Assembly: GCF_001420005.1 (NCBI RefSeq)
Contig: NZ_LJAK01000014.1
Coordinates: 22,630 to 86,629, forward strand
DNA from: Loktanella sp. 3ANDIMAR09
Lineage (GTDB): Bacteria; Pseudomonadota; Alphaproteobacteria; Rhodobacterales; Rhodobacteraceae
Reading direction: 5' to 3'
Length of the DNA: 64,000 nt
Below, one piece after another: positions 1 through 10,394 of this stretch. Every line of letters starts with the position of its first letter. The first letter of the stretch is position 1. Position numbers and translations under genes: made by a program. The notes under the pieces are model-generated. The model saw only the letters and a list, made by a program, of their open reading frames with translations. It searched no databases and was not told where the DNA came from.

Positions 1-1
1 G

Positions 2-703
2 CTCGGATCACTGGGTATGGCGCCGGTCGATCAAGTTGCGTCGCCCGACACGGCGCTGATTGAAACCCAGCGGGCGCTTTGCATGGTCGCGGACAATATG
101 CCGGAGGGCGACGCCCGGGACAGGCTGTTGGTAACGCTCTTGCGCGGGTTAAAGACCTGCAACCACGGTGTCGGGGGCGTCCTGACCGCGCTGGACCTGG
201 CACGGGACAGGGTGCCGCGCACCATCGCAAACGTGGATGATCTGGCCCGGCCCGTGACCACCTATGCCCGCGCTGTTCCGTTGGACTGGACCGACTACAA
301 CGGCCACATGACCGAGGCGCGTTACCTGCATGCCTTTGGCGAGGCCACGGACCGCATGATGATCCTCGTGGGATGCACCCCCGGTTACGTCGCGGCTGGT
401 CACAGCTTTTTCACCGCCGAAACCCATATTCGTCACCTGGGCGAGGTGGTTGAGGGAACCTGTATCCGCATCGACACGCAGGTGCTCTCAGGGCAGGGGA
501 AAAAGATGCACCTCTTTCACCGCATGTGGGCAGGGGACAGGTTGCTGGCAACGGGGGAACACATGTTGATCCACGTCAGCCTGACGACCCGGTCGGCTTG
601 CGCACCGGGCGAGGCCGTCGCCATACCGCTGGCGCGCATCGCTGCGGCCCACGCGGGATTGCCGATGCCTGACGGTGCCGGCCGCGCTGTCGGGCGCAAG
701 TGA
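2..703 (+). CDS. L-carnitine dehydrogenase/thioesterase fusion, C-terminal part (5' end outside window)
   Basis: The reading frame is open back to the window edge, so this is the 3' part of a longer gene; the ATG at 17 is probably internal. The visible C-terminal half carries a hotdog thioesterase-like domain with the segment WTDYNGHM and later THIRHLGEV and KKMHLFHRM. This pattern is known from carnitine 3-dehydrogenases in which a 3-hydroxyacyl-CoA-dehydrogenase-like domain is fused to a thioesterase. The upstream residues (DRLLVTLLRGLK) fit the linker of that fusion. The fusion proteins oxidise L-carnitine to 3-dehydrocarnitine in the cytoplasm and feed glycine-betaine catabolism. The dehydrogenase half is not visible, so the specific substrate is inferred from family resemblance. 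The gene converges on thrS across a double hairpin. Confidence 0.75.
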   Translation, partial: LGSLGMAPVDQVASPDTALIETQRALCMVADNMPEGDARDRLLVTLLRGLKTCNHGVGGVLTALDLARDRVPRTIANVDDLARPVTTYARAVPLDWTDYNGHMTEARYLHAFGEATDRMMILVGCTPGYVAAGHSFFTAETHIRHLGEVVEGTCIRIDTQVLSGQGKKMHLFHRMWAGDRLLATGEHMLIHVSLTTRSACAPGEAVAIPLARIAAAHAGLPMPDGAGRAVGRK

Positions 704-810
704 GGTGCGCAAGCACCGGATCACGACCCGCAAGACACGGGCATTTCGCGCCCTATGATTAGCCTTGCCGCGCTGATCATCACGACCTGAACGTCATCAT
801 TCGCTGTTTT

Positions 811-867
811 CAAAATATCCCGGGGGTCTGGGGGCAGCGCCCCCACCGAATTTTCGCGAAAATTCGG
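811..867. terminator. Double hairpin between convergent genes (carnitine dehydrogenase/thrS)
   Basis: Two adjacent dyads lie between the two stop codons. Positions 830-844 form GGGGG-cagcg-CCCCC. Positions 846-867 are a perfect 22-base palindrome with arms CCGAATTTTCG and CGAAAATTCGG. The second is a sequence variant of the palindromes at 43108-43129 and 50476-50497, which also separate convergent genes. A bidirectional transcription stop is the likely role. It is not a classical intrinsic terminator, because the T-run lies inside the stem. Confidence 0.6.
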
Positions 868-884
868 CCCCCCTTGGCCAGTGT

Positions 885-2831
885 TCAGCGCAGATCGGGC
901 GGCGTTGCGTCGTCCTTCAGTGACGCAAGGATCGCGTGCAGATCCATGACCTGCGTCTGCTTTTCGCCCAGCCTGCGCACGGTGACGGTGCGTTCCTCGA
1001 CTTCGCGTGCGCCCAGCGCGAGGATGACGGGCACCTTGCCGACGGAATGTTCGCGGACCTTGTAGTTGATCTTTTCGTTGCGCGTATCGGCCTCGGCGCG
1101 CACACCCGCCTTGCGCAGGGCAGCCACGATCTCGGTAGCATAGTCGTCGGCGTCCGACACGATGGTCGCCACGACCACCTGACGCGGGGCCAGCCAGAAC
1201 GGCAGCTTGCCTGCGTGGCTCTCGATCAGGATACCGATGAAACGCTCGAACGATCCCAGCACGGCGCGGTGCAGCATCACGGGGCGATGTTTGTCACCGT
1301 CCTGCGCGATGTAGTTCGCATCCAGCCGTTCGGGCAGGTTGGGATCGACCTGCAAGGTGCCGCACTGCCATTCACGCCCGATGGCATCGGTCAGCGTGAA
1401 TTCCAGCTTGGGGCCGTAGAACGCGCCTTCGCCCGGCAGCAGCTCGAAATCATAGCCCGCGGCCTGACAGGCATCGCCCAGCGCCTTTTCCACCGCGTCC
1501 CAGCTTTCGTCGCTCCCGATCCGCTTTTCGGGGCGGGTGGACAGCTTGATCGTCCAGTTCTCGAACCCCAGATCGGCATAGACCGAGGCCAGCAGTTTGA
1601 TGAATTTCTCCGTCTCGGCCACGATCTGGTCGTTGGTGCAGAAAATATGCCCGTCGTCCTGCGTGAAACCGCGCACACGCATGATCCCGTGCAGCGCGCC
1701 CGATGGCTCGTAGCGGTTGCAAGAGCCGAATTCCGCCATGCGCAGCGGCAGGTCGCGATAGGATTTCAGACCCTGGTTGAACACCTGAACGTGGCAGGGG
1801 CAGTTCATCGGCTTCAGCGCGTTGACCGTCTTTTCGCGGGCGTGCTCCTCGTCCACTTCGACGATGAACATGTGGTCCTGATAATTGTCCCAGTGGCCGG
1901 ATTTTTCCCACAGCACGCGGTTCACCACCTGCGGCGTGTTCACCTCGACATAATCGTCGGCGCGCTGCTTGCGGCGCATGTAATCCTGCAATTCGGTATA
2001 GATCGTCCAGCCGTTGGGGTGCCAGAACACCTGACCGGGGGCCTCTTCCTGCATGTGATAGAGGTCCATCTCGCGGCCCAGACGGCGGTGGTCACGCTTG
2101 GCGGCTTCCTCCAGCATCGTCAGATGCGCCTTGAGGTCCTCTTTGTTGGTAAAGGCCACGCCGTAGATGCGTTGCAGCATCGCGCGGTCGCTGTCGCCGC
2201 GCCAATAGGCCCCTGCAATGGACATCAGACGCCAAGAATCGCCCGGCACCTGGCCGGTATTCTGCAGGTGCGGACCACGGCACAGGTCCTGCCAGTCGCC
2301 GTGCCAATACATGCGCAGCGGCTCGTCGCCGGGGATGCTCTCGATCAGCTCGACCTTATAGGGCTCGCCCTTGTCGCGGTAATGCTGAATCGCGCGGTCG
2401 CGGTCCCAGACCTCTGTGCGGACCTCGTCACGGGCGTTGATGATCTGTTTCATCTTGGCCTCGATCGTCGCCAGATCCTCTGGTGTGAACGGCTCGGCCC
2501 GGTCGAAATCGTAATACCAGCCGTCCTTGATCACCGGCCCGATGGTGACCTGCGTGTCGGGCCAGATCTCCTGCACCGCACGCGCCATGATGTGCGCAAG
2601 GTCATGGCGCACCAGTTCCAGCGCGGGTGCGCGGTCTTTCATCGTGTTGATCGCGATATCCGCGTCCGCATCGATCGGCCATGCCAGATCGTAGTGTTGA
2701 CCGTTCACGGTGGCGCTGATCGCCTTTTTGCGCAGGCTGGTCGAAATATCGGCCGCCACATCGCCTGCGGTCACGCCAGCGGGGTAGCTTCGTGTATTGC
2801 CATCGGGAAGTGTCAGGGTGATCTGGGCCAT
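885..2831 (-). CDS. thrS: Threonyl-tRNA synthetase
   Basis: This class II aminoacyl-tRNA synthetase charges tRNA-Thr with threonine in the cytoplasm. The 648-residue product has the family's normal length and order: an N-terminal TGS domain (about 1-62), the editing domain with the metal-binding HDLAH motif at 76-80, the catalytic core with MNCPCH near 340 and DDGHIFC near 390 (zinc Cys and His), motif 3 [11 protein letters not shown] near 520, and the C-terminal anticodon-binding domain. The ATG at 2829-2831 begins [11 protein letters not shown], the usual start. Upstream in-frame sequence is non-coding in character, so the longer open frame is not used. A 682-codon antisense frame opposite it is a composition artefact. 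Confidence 0.97.
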   Translation of the reverse strand: MAQITLTLPDGNTRSYPAGVTAGDVAADISTSLRKKAISATVNGQHYDLAWPIDADADIAINTMKDRAPALELVRHDLAHIMARAVQEIWPDTQVTIGPVIKDGWYYDFDRAEPFTPEDLATIEAKMKQIINARDEVRTEVWDRDRAIQHYRDKGEPYKVELIESIPGDEPLRMYWHGDWQDLCRGPHLQNTGQVPGDSWRLMSIAGAYWRGDSDRAMLQRIYGVAFTNKEDLKAHLTMLEEAAKRDHRRLGREMDLYHMQEEAPGQVFWHPNGWTIYTELQDYMRRKQRADDYVEVNTPQVVNRVLWEKSGHWDNYQDHMFIVEVDEEHAREKTVNALKPMNCPCHVQVFNQGLKSYRDLPLRMAEFGSCNRYEPSGALHGIMRVRGFTQDDGHIFCTNDQIVAETEKFIKLLASVYADLGFENWTIKLSTRPEKRIGSDESWDAVEKALGDACQAAGYDFELLPGEGAFYGPKLEFTLTDAIGREWQCGTLQVDPNLPERLDANYIAQDGDKHRPVMLHRAVLGSFERFIGILIESHAGKLPFWLAPRQVVVATIVSDADDYATEIVAALRKAGVRAEADTRNEKINYKVREHSVGKVPVILALGAREVEERTVTVRRLGEKQTQVMDLHAILASLKDDATPPDLR

Positions 2832-2968
2832 GTCAGGCTCCTCGTCTGTTTGGCGCCTACAGGTGCGCCCGGTTGCGGGATATGTCGTGGGATGAATGGC
2901 CTGCACGGGACAAGGTGTCAATGCGGGATGCCGTACTATGTCTGTCGCAAACCAAGACAGAGGACGCC

Positions 2969-4249
2969 ATGCCCCAGGACCTGACCGACGACCTGTTCGA
3001 ATACCTCGTGGATGATCCCGACACGCAAGGCGGGCTGTCGGACACGGCGGCAGAGGCCGAGCCGGGCAGTTTCCTGCGCCACGTGCTGTCGCTGTCGGGG
3101 TCCAAGATCGCGGACGGTCTGATCGACCCCAAACTGGTGCTGTCGTGGCTTTTGACATCGCTGGGCGCAGGGGCGTTCTGGACCGGCCTGCTGGTGCCTG
3201 TCCGTGAAAGCGGCGCACTGTTGCCACAGCTGTTCACGACGCCCGTGATCACCCGCCAGACCATCCGAAAATGGTTCTGGGCAGGGGGGGCCTTTGTTCA
3301 GGGGATCTGCGCGATCCTGATCGCCGTGGCCGCCCTGACGCTGGACGGCAATGCGGCGGGTGCCGTGATCGTGGGCCTGCTGGCGGTGCTGGCACTGGCC
3401 CGGTCGGTCTGTTCCGCCAGTTACAAGGACGTGCTGGGCAAGACGGTGGGCAAATCGCGGCGCGGCACAGCCACGGGGGCGGCCAGCACGGCGGCCAGCG
3501 TCGGTGTGATCGTGTTCGCCCTGATCCTGCTGACCGGGATCGGCGACCGCTATACTATCGTCATCGCTGCATTGTTGCTGGCGGGCGGTTTCTGGATCGG
3601 GGGTGCTGCCATTTTCGCCACCCTGCGCGAACAGCCCAGCACGGGCGATGCCGCGCGCAGCATCGGCTGGGACCAGTTCAGACTGCTGCGTGACGACCCG
3701 CAGCTGATGCGGTTCATCGTCGTGCGCAGCCTGCTGGTGGGCACGGCGCTGGCCCCGCCGTACTTCGTTCTGCTGAACCCGGACTCGGGCTTCGGCCAGC
3801 TGGGCGCGCTGGTGCTGGCCAGTGCTGTGGCCTCGCTCTTGTCATCCTACGTCTGGGGGCGGCTGTCCGACCGGTCCTCGCGGCGTGTCCTGCTCTATGC
3901 AGGGCTTGCCGGTGGGGGTGTGCTGTCCGTCGTCGCCCTGCTGGGCTGGCTGGGCGGCATCGGCGCACCGGGTGTCATCCCTGTGGCGCTGTTCGGCCTG
4001 ATGATCGCCTACAACGGCGTGCGTCAGGGCCGGTCCACGCATCTGGTCGACATGGCCGACGCGGCAGATCGCGCGCCCTATACGGCCCTGTCGAACACGG
4101 TTGTCGGCGTCGTTCTGTTTGCCGCCGGTGCGGCGTTCGCTGGTATCGCTTCGGTGTCGGTGCCCCTTGTCATCGCCCTGTTCGCCGTGATGTGTTGGAT
4201 AGCAAGTGCCCTGTCGCTGGGCCTGAACGAGGTACAAGATGACGCATGA
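2969..4249 (+). CDS. MFS-type transporter
   Basis: A 426-residue multi-spanning membrane protein with about 10-12 hydrophobic segments, starting near residue 50 after an acidic cytoplasmic N-terminus ([18 protein letters not shown]). The central loop [18 protein letters not shown] resembles the conserved MFS loop G-x-x-x-D-R-x-x-R-R. The substrate cannot be read from sequence. I chose the ATG at 2969 because AGAGGA lies just upstream and the hydrophilic head fits; an open frame extends to 2873. The stop overlaps the start of the following hydrolase by 11 bases, which implies co-translation. The gene is divergent from thrS. Confidence 0.8.
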   Translation: MPQDLTDDLFEYLVDDPDTQGGLSDTAAEAEPGSFLRHVLSLSGSKIADGLIDPKLVLSWLLTSLGAGAFWTGLLVPVRESGALLPQLFTTPVITRQTIRKWFWAGGAFVQGICAILIAVAALTLDGNAAGAVIVGLLAVLALARSVCSASYKDVLGKTVGKSRRGTATGAASTAASVGVIVFALILLTGIGDRYTIVIAALLLAGGFWIGGAAIFATLREQPSTGDAARSIGWDQFRLLRDDPQLMRFIVVRSLLVGTALAPPYFVLLNPDSGFGQLGALVLASAVASLLSSYVWGRLSDRSSRRVLLYAGLAGGGVLSVVALLGWLGGIGAPGVIPVALFGLMIAYNGVRQGRSTHLVDMADAADRAPYTALSNTVVGVVLFAAGAAFAGIASVSVPLVIALFAVMCWIASALSLGLNEVQDDA

Positions 4250-4988
4250 CACCCTGACCACGCCCGAGGGTCGCCAGATCGCCTATCACCTGACAGCGGG
4301 GCAGGGTCCGACGATCGTGTTTCTGGGAGGGTTCAAATCCGACATGGGCGGGACCAAGGCGATCTACCTCGAGGATTGGTGCAAATCGCAAAACCGCGCC
4401 TTTTTGCGGTTCGACTATTCCGGCCATGGCGACAGCTCTGGTGCCTTTACCGATGGCGCAATCGGTGACTGGTTTGCGGACGCGCAGGCCGCCGTGGGCC
4501 TGATCGAAGGGCCGCTGGTTCTGGTCGGTTCCTCCATGGGGGGCTGGATTTCACTGTTGCTGTCCCGCGCTATTCCCGACCGGATCGCGGGTCTGGTCAC
4601 AATCGCCGCCGCCCCCGATTTTACCGAAGATTCCATGTGGGCCAACGCCACCCCCGCCCAGCGCGATGATCTGGCGACCAAGGGCCAGATCGCGCTGCCC
4701 AGCGACTACGGCGATCCCTACATCATCACCCGCCGCCTGATCGAGGATGGCCGCAACCACCTCGTGTTGCGCGACCCGCTGCCGCTGCCGTTCCCGACCC
4801 GGTTCCTGCAAGGCACCGCTGATGCCGACGTCGATCAAGCGGTGGCCCTGCGCCTGCTGGACCATGCGACCGGTCCCGACATGACCCTGACGTTGGTCAA
4901 AGGCGCCGATCACCGTTTTTCCGACCCGATCTGTCTGGACCTGATCACCACCGCGATCACCGACGTGCTGAACGCAACGTCCGGCTAG
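4239..4988 (+). CDS. Alpha/beta hydrolase (serine esterase/thioesterase type)
   Basis: A 249-residue cytoplasmic alpha/beta-hydrolase. The nucleophile elbow is GSSMG with Ser99. The oxyanion region is FLGGFKSD near 28-34, the acid is probably Asp195 or Asp197 in GTADADV, and the catalytic histidine is His225 in GADHRF. Overall it resembles the ABHD10-like group of small serine esterases and thioesterases; the substrate is unknown. It overlaps the preceding MFS gene by 11 bases, so the two are probably one operon, perhaps import plus hydrolysis of an ester. That pairing is inference. Confidence 0.8.
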   Translation: MTHDTLTTPEGRQIAYHLTAGQGPTIVFLGGFKSDMGGTKAIYLEDWCKSQNRAFLRFDYSGHGDSSGAFTDGAIGDWFADAQAAVGLIEGPLVLVGSSMGGWISLLLSRAIPDRIAGLVTIAAAPDFTEDSMWANATPAQRDDLATKGQIALPSDYGDPYIITRRLIEDGRNHLVLRDPLPLPFPTRFLQGTADADVDQAVALRLLDHATGPDMTLTLVKGADHRFSDPICLDLITTAITDVLNATSG

Positions 4989-5039
4989 GCGAAACGTCTC
5001 TTTGGCCCTAGCGTGTCGCAGGGCTTGGGAGGGCGCAGC

Positions 5040-6386
5040 ATGTTGAGCATGGGACAAAAGGCAGGCTGGGGTCTGGCCGATATGGGCGTGAACGTCTTTG
5101 TCGTGGTCAAACAGCTGCTGGTTTTCACCTATCTGACGACCTTTCTCGGTGTGCCACCGGGTGCGGCTGGTGTCGTGACCTTTGCGGTGCTGGGGTTCGA
5201 CGTCATCACCGATCCCATCGTGGGCTACTGGTCCGACCGCAGCACCTCGCGCTGGGGGCGGCGGATGCCCTGGATTGCCCTGGGCGCGTTGATCCTCGCG
5301 GCGGGGATCGTCGCAATGTTCGCCGTGCCGCAGGGGATGGGCTGGCAGGCCAACGCCCTGTGGGTCACGGCGTTTTTCGCCATCGCGTCCATCGGGTTCA
5401 CCTTTGTCACGATCCCCTATGGTGCCATGGCCGGTGAAATGACCCAAGACCCGACCGAACGGTCTACCATGATGGCATTTCGCATGACCTTCGCGTCTCT
5501 GGGCCTGTTGACCGCTGGCGCGCTGGTGCCCGCACTGGCCGGTGACACGCGCGAAGGCTATGCCCGCGCCGTCCTGCTGGTGGCCCCCGTGATCGTGCTG
5601 ACCATCTGGGGCATGCTGTTCGCCACCCGTCGCGCGCCGACGATCCCGACCCCCGCAACCCAAGGCTTCGCCAGCGTGTTGCGGCTGGTGCTGGAAAACC
5701 GCCCCTTTGCCATTCTGACGCTGCTTTACGGTGTGTTCACGCTGGGGGTGGCGCTGATCGCGGCAGGGCTGCAACTGTCGGCGCTGTACCTTGTGACCGA
5801 CGACGGCACGGGGGCGCTGTCGGGCCTTGCGGGCGCGCTGGGCATCTTTTCGACGCTGTTTGCCATGTTCATTCTGGGTTCCGTGATTTCACAGCCGATC
5901 TGGGTTCTGGCCTCGCGCCGCTTTGGCAAAACCACGGCGCTCGCGCTGGGGATGCTGGCCTATATCGCCGTGCTGCTGGGCATCCGCGCGGTTCTGCCTG
6001 CACCGACACTGGGACCGCTGGCCGGGCTGTTCCTGCTGGCGGGCATGACCAACGGGGCCTACCAACAGGTGCCCTGGGCCATGTATCCTGACCTGATGGA
6101 CGTGACCCGCCGTACATCCGGCACCGCAATCGAAGGCGCGTTCAGCGCCGTCTGGCTGTTCGGACAAAAGGTCGCCAACGCGCTGGCCCCGTTGCTGCTG
6201 GGCCTGATCCTGTCATTCGCGGGCTGGCGCGCCTCTGACAGCGGGGTGGTCGATCAGACCCCGCAGGCGCTTGCCACGCTGGAAATCGCGCTGACACTGG
6301 TGCCTGCCGCGATCTTTGCGCTGGGAATTGTTGCACTTTGGACGCTTTACCGGCCGCGCGTGCGCGATATCGCCTCTCATCGGTGA
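5040..6386 (+). CDS. MFS/GPH-family sugar:cation symporter-like transporter
   Basis: A 448-residue, roughly 12-helix membrane protein. The N-terminal signature FDVITDPIVGYWSDRS followed by RWGRRMPWIALG is typical of the glycoside-pentoside-hexuronide:cation symporter (MelB-like) group. The ATG at 5040 has GGGAGGG six bases upstream, so it is preferred over the in-frame GTG at 5013. The transported substrate is unknown; bacterial members take up sugars, glucuronides or sulfo-sugars with Na+ or H+. It lies between two alpha/beta hydrolases on the same strand. Confidence 0.82.
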   Translation: MLSMGQKAGWGLADMGVNVFVVVKQLLVFTYLTTFLGVPPGAAGVVTFAVLGFDVITDPIVGYWSDRSTSRWGRRMPWIALGALILAAGIVAMFAVPQGMGWQANALWVTAFFAIASIGFTFVTIPYGAMAGEMTQDPTERSTMMAFRMTFASLGLLTAGALVPALAGDTREGYARAVLLVAPVIVLTIWGMLFATRRAPTIPTPATQGFASVLRLVLENRPFAILTLLYGVFTLGVALIAAGLQLSALYLVTDDGTGALSGLAGALGIFSTLFAMFILGSVISQPIWVLASRRFGKTTALALGMLAYIAVLLGIRAVLPAPTLGPLAGLFLLAGMTNGAYQQVPWAMYPDLMDVTRRTSGTAIEGAFSAVWLFGQKVANALAPLLLGLILSFAGWRASDSGVVDQTPQALATLEIALTLVPAAIFALGIVALWTLYRPRVRDIASHR

Positions 6387-6443
6387 CCGCGCTTGCCAGC
6401 CTGTGCCCCGATCGACAGGGTAGGGGAAAAGAGCAGGCCGAAC

Positions 6444-7154
6444 ATGCCCGAACCGATTGTCTTTCTTCCGCCCATGCTGTGCGACGCGCGGGCGTTTGCG
6501 CATCAGATCATGGCGTTTTCGGCGACCAGCCCCGTGATCTGTTTGCCGACCGGGCTGGCTGACACGATGGCACAGATCGCGCGTGAAATCCTGACGCTGG
6601 CGCCGCCCAAATTTGCACTGGCAGGTTTGTCGATGGGCGGTTGCATCGCGCTCGAAGTGGTGCGGCAAGCGCCCGCGCGCGTTACGCGGCTGGCACTCAT
6701 CAATACCACCGCGCAGTCGGAATTGCCGGAAGTCGCCGCCGCGCGTGAACCGCGAATCGTCGCGGCCCGCGCGGGCAGGTTTTGCGATGTGGTGCATGAC
6801 GAACTGCCGCCCACCGCGATCGGGCAGGGACCGTCGCGGTCGGATACGCTGGACGCGATGGGCGACATGGCCCGCGACGTCGGGGCAGAGGCCTATGTCA
6901 TGCAGGCCCGCGCCATGCAGCGCCGCCCGGATCAGACCCCAACCCTGCGCAAGATGCGGCAGCCGACACTGGTGCTGAGCGGTGGCGAGGATACGGTCTA
7001 TCCCCTGCGCCGTCAGCAATTCATGGCTGAACTGATCCCCTACGCCCAGCATCGCGTGATCGCGGGCGCGGGCCACCTGCCGACGCTTGAGGCCCCGCTG
7101 GCTGTGACAGAGGCGCTGCGCGACTGGATGCAACAGCCGCTCGTGCTGCGCTGA
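6444..7154 (+). CDS. Alpha/beta hydrolase
   Basis: A 236-residue alpha/beta-hydrolase with nucleophile motif GLSMG (Ser63), oxyanion segment FLPPMLCDAR near 7-16, acid in LSGGEDTVYP and catalytic His in GAGHLPTLEAP. The ATG at 6444 begins MPEPIVFLPP directly before the first beta strand; an in-frame upstream start at 6393 adds only unstructured residues. The preceding transporter ends 57 bases upstream, so co-transcription is plausible. No specific substrate can be assigned. It converges on phaZ with a 33-base gap. Confidence 0.8.
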   Translation: MPEPIVFLPPMLCDARAFAHQIMAFSATSPVICLPTGLADTMAQIAREILTLAPPKFALAGLSMGGCIALEVVRQAPARVTRLALINTTAQSELPEVAAAREPRIVAARAGRFCDVVHDELPPTAIGQGPSRSDTLDAMGDMARDVGAEAYVMQARAMQRRPDQTPTLRKMRQPTLVLSGGEDTVYPLRRQQFMAELIPYAQHRVIAGAGHLPTLEAPLAVTEALRDWMQQPLVLR

Positions 7155-7187
7155 TCAGGTATTTGCCGTTTGGCGGTGCCGCGGCTG

Positions 7188-8474
7188 TCAGGCGACCTTG
7201 GCCGGATCTGCCTTGGGTTTTGTTGCAGGCTTTGACGGGGCCGAACCCGCATTGGCGTCGATGAACTCCAGCACCAAGGGGCGGATGTTCTTGCGCCACT
7301 TGCCACCTGCAAAGATGCCGTAATGCCCCGCACCCGGTTCGAGGTGCGCGAATTTCTTGTCGTCGGGCAGGCCGGTCAGCAGGTCCAGCGCGGCCAGACA
7401 TTGGCCCGGCGCTGAGATGTCGTCCTTTTCACCTTCGACGATCTTGACCGCGACGGTCGTGATCTTGCCGATATCGACCTTGCGGCCTGCGACGGTGAAA
7501 TCATTGCGCGCGATGTCGCGGTTCTTGAACACGCGTTCCACCGTCGAAAGGTAAAATTCGGCAGGCATATCCATGACGGCCAGGTATTCGTCGTAGAATT
7601 CGTTATGTTTGTCGTGGTCGGACGCCTCGCCCTTGGCGGTGGCGATGATCTGGTCACGAAAGGCCTTGCCGTGCAATTCGCTGTTCATGGAAATGAACGA
7701 CGTCAGCTGCAACAGACCGGGATAGACCCGCCGGCCCACGCCCTTGTATTTGAACCCGACCCGCTGGATCATCAATTCCTCCAGCTGTCCCATGCTGACC
7801 GAATGGCCAAAGTCGGTCACATCCGTCGGATTGGCGTCCGGGTCGATCGGGCCGCCGATCAGGGTCATGGACCGGGGCTGTGCGCTGGGGTCCTCTTCGG
7901 CCAGGTAGGCGACAGCGGCCAGTGTCAGCGGCGCAGGCTGACAGACGGCGATCACGTGGATGTCCGACCCCAGCTCACGCATGAAATCGACAAGATACAG
8001 CGTCGAATCCTCGATATCGAATTTGCCGGCGCTGACCGGAATGTCGCGTGCGTTGTGCCAGTCGGTGACGAAAACATCGCAATCGGGCAGCAGGCTGACC
8101 ACGGTCTTGCGCACCAGCGTGGCATAGTGGCCGGACATCGGTGCGACCAGCAGCACGCGCCGCGTGCGGTCGGGACGGTTGCCCACGCGAAACCGGATCA
8201 GGTCGCCAAAGGGGCGTTTCATCACCACTTCGGTGGTGACGACCATATCGGTACCGTCAGTGTTGGGCAGGGCGGGGATATTCCAGTCCGGCTTGACGAC
8301 CATCCGTTCGAACGTGCGTTCCGTGACCTCACCCCAGGCGCGCAGCCAGTCCATCGCAGGATTGGCGGTCATGGCCATCAGCGGATAACTGGCAAAAGCC
8401 CGCGCGGTGGCACCCATCCACTGGTTGGTATTTCGCATGCTTTCCATCATGTCGTAGGTCATCATATACTTCAT
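7188..8474 (-). CDS. phaZ: Intracellular polyhydroxyalkanoate depolymerase
   Basis: A 428-residue protein of the intracellular PHB depolymerase family, which mobilises stored polyhydroxybutyrate granules. The nucleophile elbow contains Cys instead of Ser (AVCQPAPLTL), as in the PhaZ family of intracellular enzymes. The catalytic His is in GAGHYGIFAGG near the C-terminus. The C-terminal tail is Pro/Lys/Ala-rich. The start ATG (8472-8474, MKYMMTYDMM) has AAGGAG eight bases upstream. It is divergent from phaC with a 62-base intergenic region holding a PhaR-like TGC-rich motif. This is the gene order known from Paracoccus and Rhodobacter. Confidence 0.93.
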   Translation of the reverse strand: MKYMMTYDMMESMRNTNQWMGATARAFASYPLMAMTANPAMDWLRAWGEVTERTFERMVVKPDWNIPALPNTDGTDMVVTTEVVMKRPFGDLIRFRVGNRPDRTRRVLLVAPMSGHYATLVRKTVVSLLPDCDVFVTDWHNARDIPVSAGKFDIEDSTLYLVDFMRELGSDIHVIAVCQPAPLTLAAVAYLAEEDPSAQPRSMTLIGGPIDPDANPTDVTDFGHSVSMGQLEELMIQRVGFKYKGVGRRVYPGLLQLTSFISMNSELHGKAFRDQIIATAKGEASDHDKHNEFYDEYLAVMDMPAEFYLSTVERVFKNRDIARNDFTVAGRKVDIGKITTVAVKIVEGEKDDISAPGQCLAALDLLTGLPDDKKFAHLEPGAGHYGIFAGGKWRKNIRPLVLEFIDANAGSAPSKPATKPKADPAKVA

Positions 8475-8504
8475 GGTGGATACTCCTTGAGTGCGCACGA
8501 AATG

Positions 8505-8516
8505 CTGCACTTGCAA
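8505..8516. promoter_or_regulatory. Candidate PhaR operator between phaZ and phaC
   Basis: The intergenic region contains CTGC-ACTT-GCAA, one base away from CTGC-N4-GCAG. From memory, PhaR of Paracoccus binds TGC-rich motifs of the CTGC-N3/4-GCAG kind. Related motifs occur before phaP and phaR in this window. Confidence 0.4.
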
Positions 8517-8536
8517 ACTAGGGCGGGAACACGGTC

Positions 8537-10360
8537 ATGACAACCAAAGATGTTGGCGATGACGAAACGATGGATCGCAGCCTGGACAAGTTGCAACAGA
8601 ATCTGTCGCATGTGGACGCGCTGACCCAGCGGTTGGTGGCCGCGATGCAAAAGGGGCGTGCGGTGCCGCCGGCCCTGCAGGGACCGACCCCCGAACTCTA
8701 TGCCAAGGCGATGGGTGCCTACTGGTCCGAAATGATCAACGACCCGGCCAAGCTGATCGAACACCAGATGAGTTTCTGGAGCAAATCAGTTACCCATTTC
8801 GTCGAGGCGCAGAAAAAACTGTCCGAAGGCATGTTGCAGGCCCCCGAGGACGATAGCCCGGAGGACCGCCGGTTCAGCCACCCACTGTGGAAAACCAATC
8901 CCTATTTCAATTTCGTCAAACGCCAGTATCAGCACAACGCGCAGGCGATCCAGCAGGCGGTCGAGGATATCACCGACCTTGATCCTCAGGAAAAGAAACG
9001 TCTGCGCTTTTTTTCCGAACAGATCGTCAATCTGTTCTCGCCCACCAACTTTCTGGCCACCAACCCCGAGGCCCTGTCGCTTGCCGTCGAAACCGAAGGC
9101 GAGAGCCTGGTGCGCGGCCTGGAAAACCTCGTGCGCGACCTCGAGGCGAACGACGGCGATCTGGTCGTGACCCTGGCGGACAAGGACGCGTTTTCAGTGG
9201 GTGAAAACCTTGCCACCACGCCGGGCGAGGTGGTGTTCCGCAATCCGATGTTCGAACTGATCCAGTACACCCCCAGCACGGATCAGGTGTTCGAAACCCC
9301 CATCGTGATCTTTCCTCCCTGGATCAACAAATTCTATATCCTCGACCTCAAGGCGGAAAACAGTTTCATCAAATGGCTGGTCGATCAGGGTCACACGGTT
9401 TTTGTCGTGTCCTGGGTCAATCCCGACGCCACCTATGCGCAAACCGAAATGGCGGATTACGTGAACGACGGGTTCTTGCGGGCGATACAGGCCGTGCAGG
9501 AAATCTGTTCGGTGCCCCGGGTCAATGCGATCGGCTATTGTATCGCGGGTACGACGCTGTCGCTGACGCTCTCGATCCTGAAACAACGCGGGCGCGATGA
9601 CGTGAACAGTGCCACGCTGTTTACCGCGCTCACCGATTTTTCCGACCGGGGCGAGGTGGGCGTGTTCCTCGAGGATGATTTCGTGGATGGCATCGAAAAA
9701 GAGGCCGCCGCCCGTGGAATCCTCGATTCATACTACATGTCGCGCACGTTTTCCTATCTGCGGTCCAACGACCTGATCTATGGTCCCGCGATCAAGAGCT
9801 ACATGATGGGCCAGGCGCCACCCGCCTTTGACCTGCTGTACTGGAACGGTGATTCCACCAACCTGCCGGGTGCGATGGCGACCGAATACCTGCGCGGCCT
9901 GTGCCAGGGCGACCGGTTCGCGACCGATGGTTTCGATGTGGCCGGCCATAGGGCGCATATTTCCGACGTGGACGTGCCGCTCTGTGCTGTGGCCTGCGAA
10001 ACCGACCATATCGCCGCTTGGAAAAGCAGCTATCGCGGCGTGCAGAAAATGGGATCAACCGACAAGACGTTCATCCTGTCCGGGTCTGGTCACATCGCGG
10101 GGATCGTGAACCCACCGCACAAGAACAAATACGGCCATTGGTGCAACCCCGACCTGTCGCTGTCCCCAGAGGATTGGTTGGACAGTGCCGAAAAACGCGA
10201 CGGCAGCTGGTGGAATCTCTGGCTTGACTGGCTCAACCCGAAATCCGGTGACATGGTGCCCGCCCGCACCCCCGGTTCGGAAAAATACGCGCCGATCTGC
10301 CCGGCACCGGGCACTTATGTGACCGCCAAGGTTGACGTAAGGGCAGGAAATCCATCCTGA
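8537..10360 (+). CDS. phaC: Class I polyhydroxyalkanoate synthase
   Basis: A 607-residue PHA synthase that polymerises (R)-3-hydroxyacyl-CoA into PHA on the granule surface. The lipase-like box is GYCIAG with the nucleophile Cys near residue 335. The acid lies in ACETDHIAAWKS near 490 and the general-base His in SGSGHIAGIVNPP near 518. The synthase N-terminal domain contains NPYFNFVKRQY. The length is usual for class I enzymes acting without PhaE or PhaR subunits. The start at 8537 follows a G-rich leader. It is divergent from phaZ and upstream of phaP and phaR on the same strand. Confidence 0.96.
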   Translation: MTTKDVGDDETMDRSLDKLQQNLSHVDALTQRLVAAMQKGRAVPPALQGPTPELYAKAMGAYWSEMINDPAKLIEHQMSFWSKSVTHFVEAQKKLSEGMLQAPEDDSPEDRRFSHPLWKTNPYFNFVKRQYQHNAQAIQQAVEDITDLDPQEKKRLRFFSEQIVNLFSPTNFLATNPEALSLAVETEGESLVRGLENLVRDLEANDGDLVVTLADKDAFSVGENLATTPGEVVFRNPMFELIQYTPSTDQVFETPIVIFPPWINKFYILDLKAENSFIKWLVDQGHTVFVVSWVNPDATYAQTEMADYVNDGFLRAIQAVQEICSVPRVNAIGYCIAGTTLSLTLSILKQRGRDDVNSATLFTALTDFSDRGEVGVFLEDDFVDGIEKEAAARGILDSYYMSRTFSYLRSNDLIYGPAIKSYMMGQAPPAFDLLYWNGDSTNLPGAMATEYLRGLCQGDRFATDGFDVAGHRAHISDVDVPLCAVACETDHIAAWKSSYRGVQKMGSTDKTFILSGSGHIAGIVNPPHKNKYGHWCNPDLSLSPEDWLDSAEKRDGSWWNLWLDWLNPKSGDMVPARTPGSEKYAPICPAPGTYVTAKVDVRAGNPS

Positions 10361-10394
10361 ACAAGGGGTTATGCATGTGCGGCATTTTATCATG

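Noticed and set aside
936..2984. 682-codon plus-strand frame opposite thrS
   Set aside because: Antisense to an unmistakable threonyl-tRNA synthetase; long open antisense frames arise from the GC-rich third-position bias of this genome, and the product has no recognisable domain.
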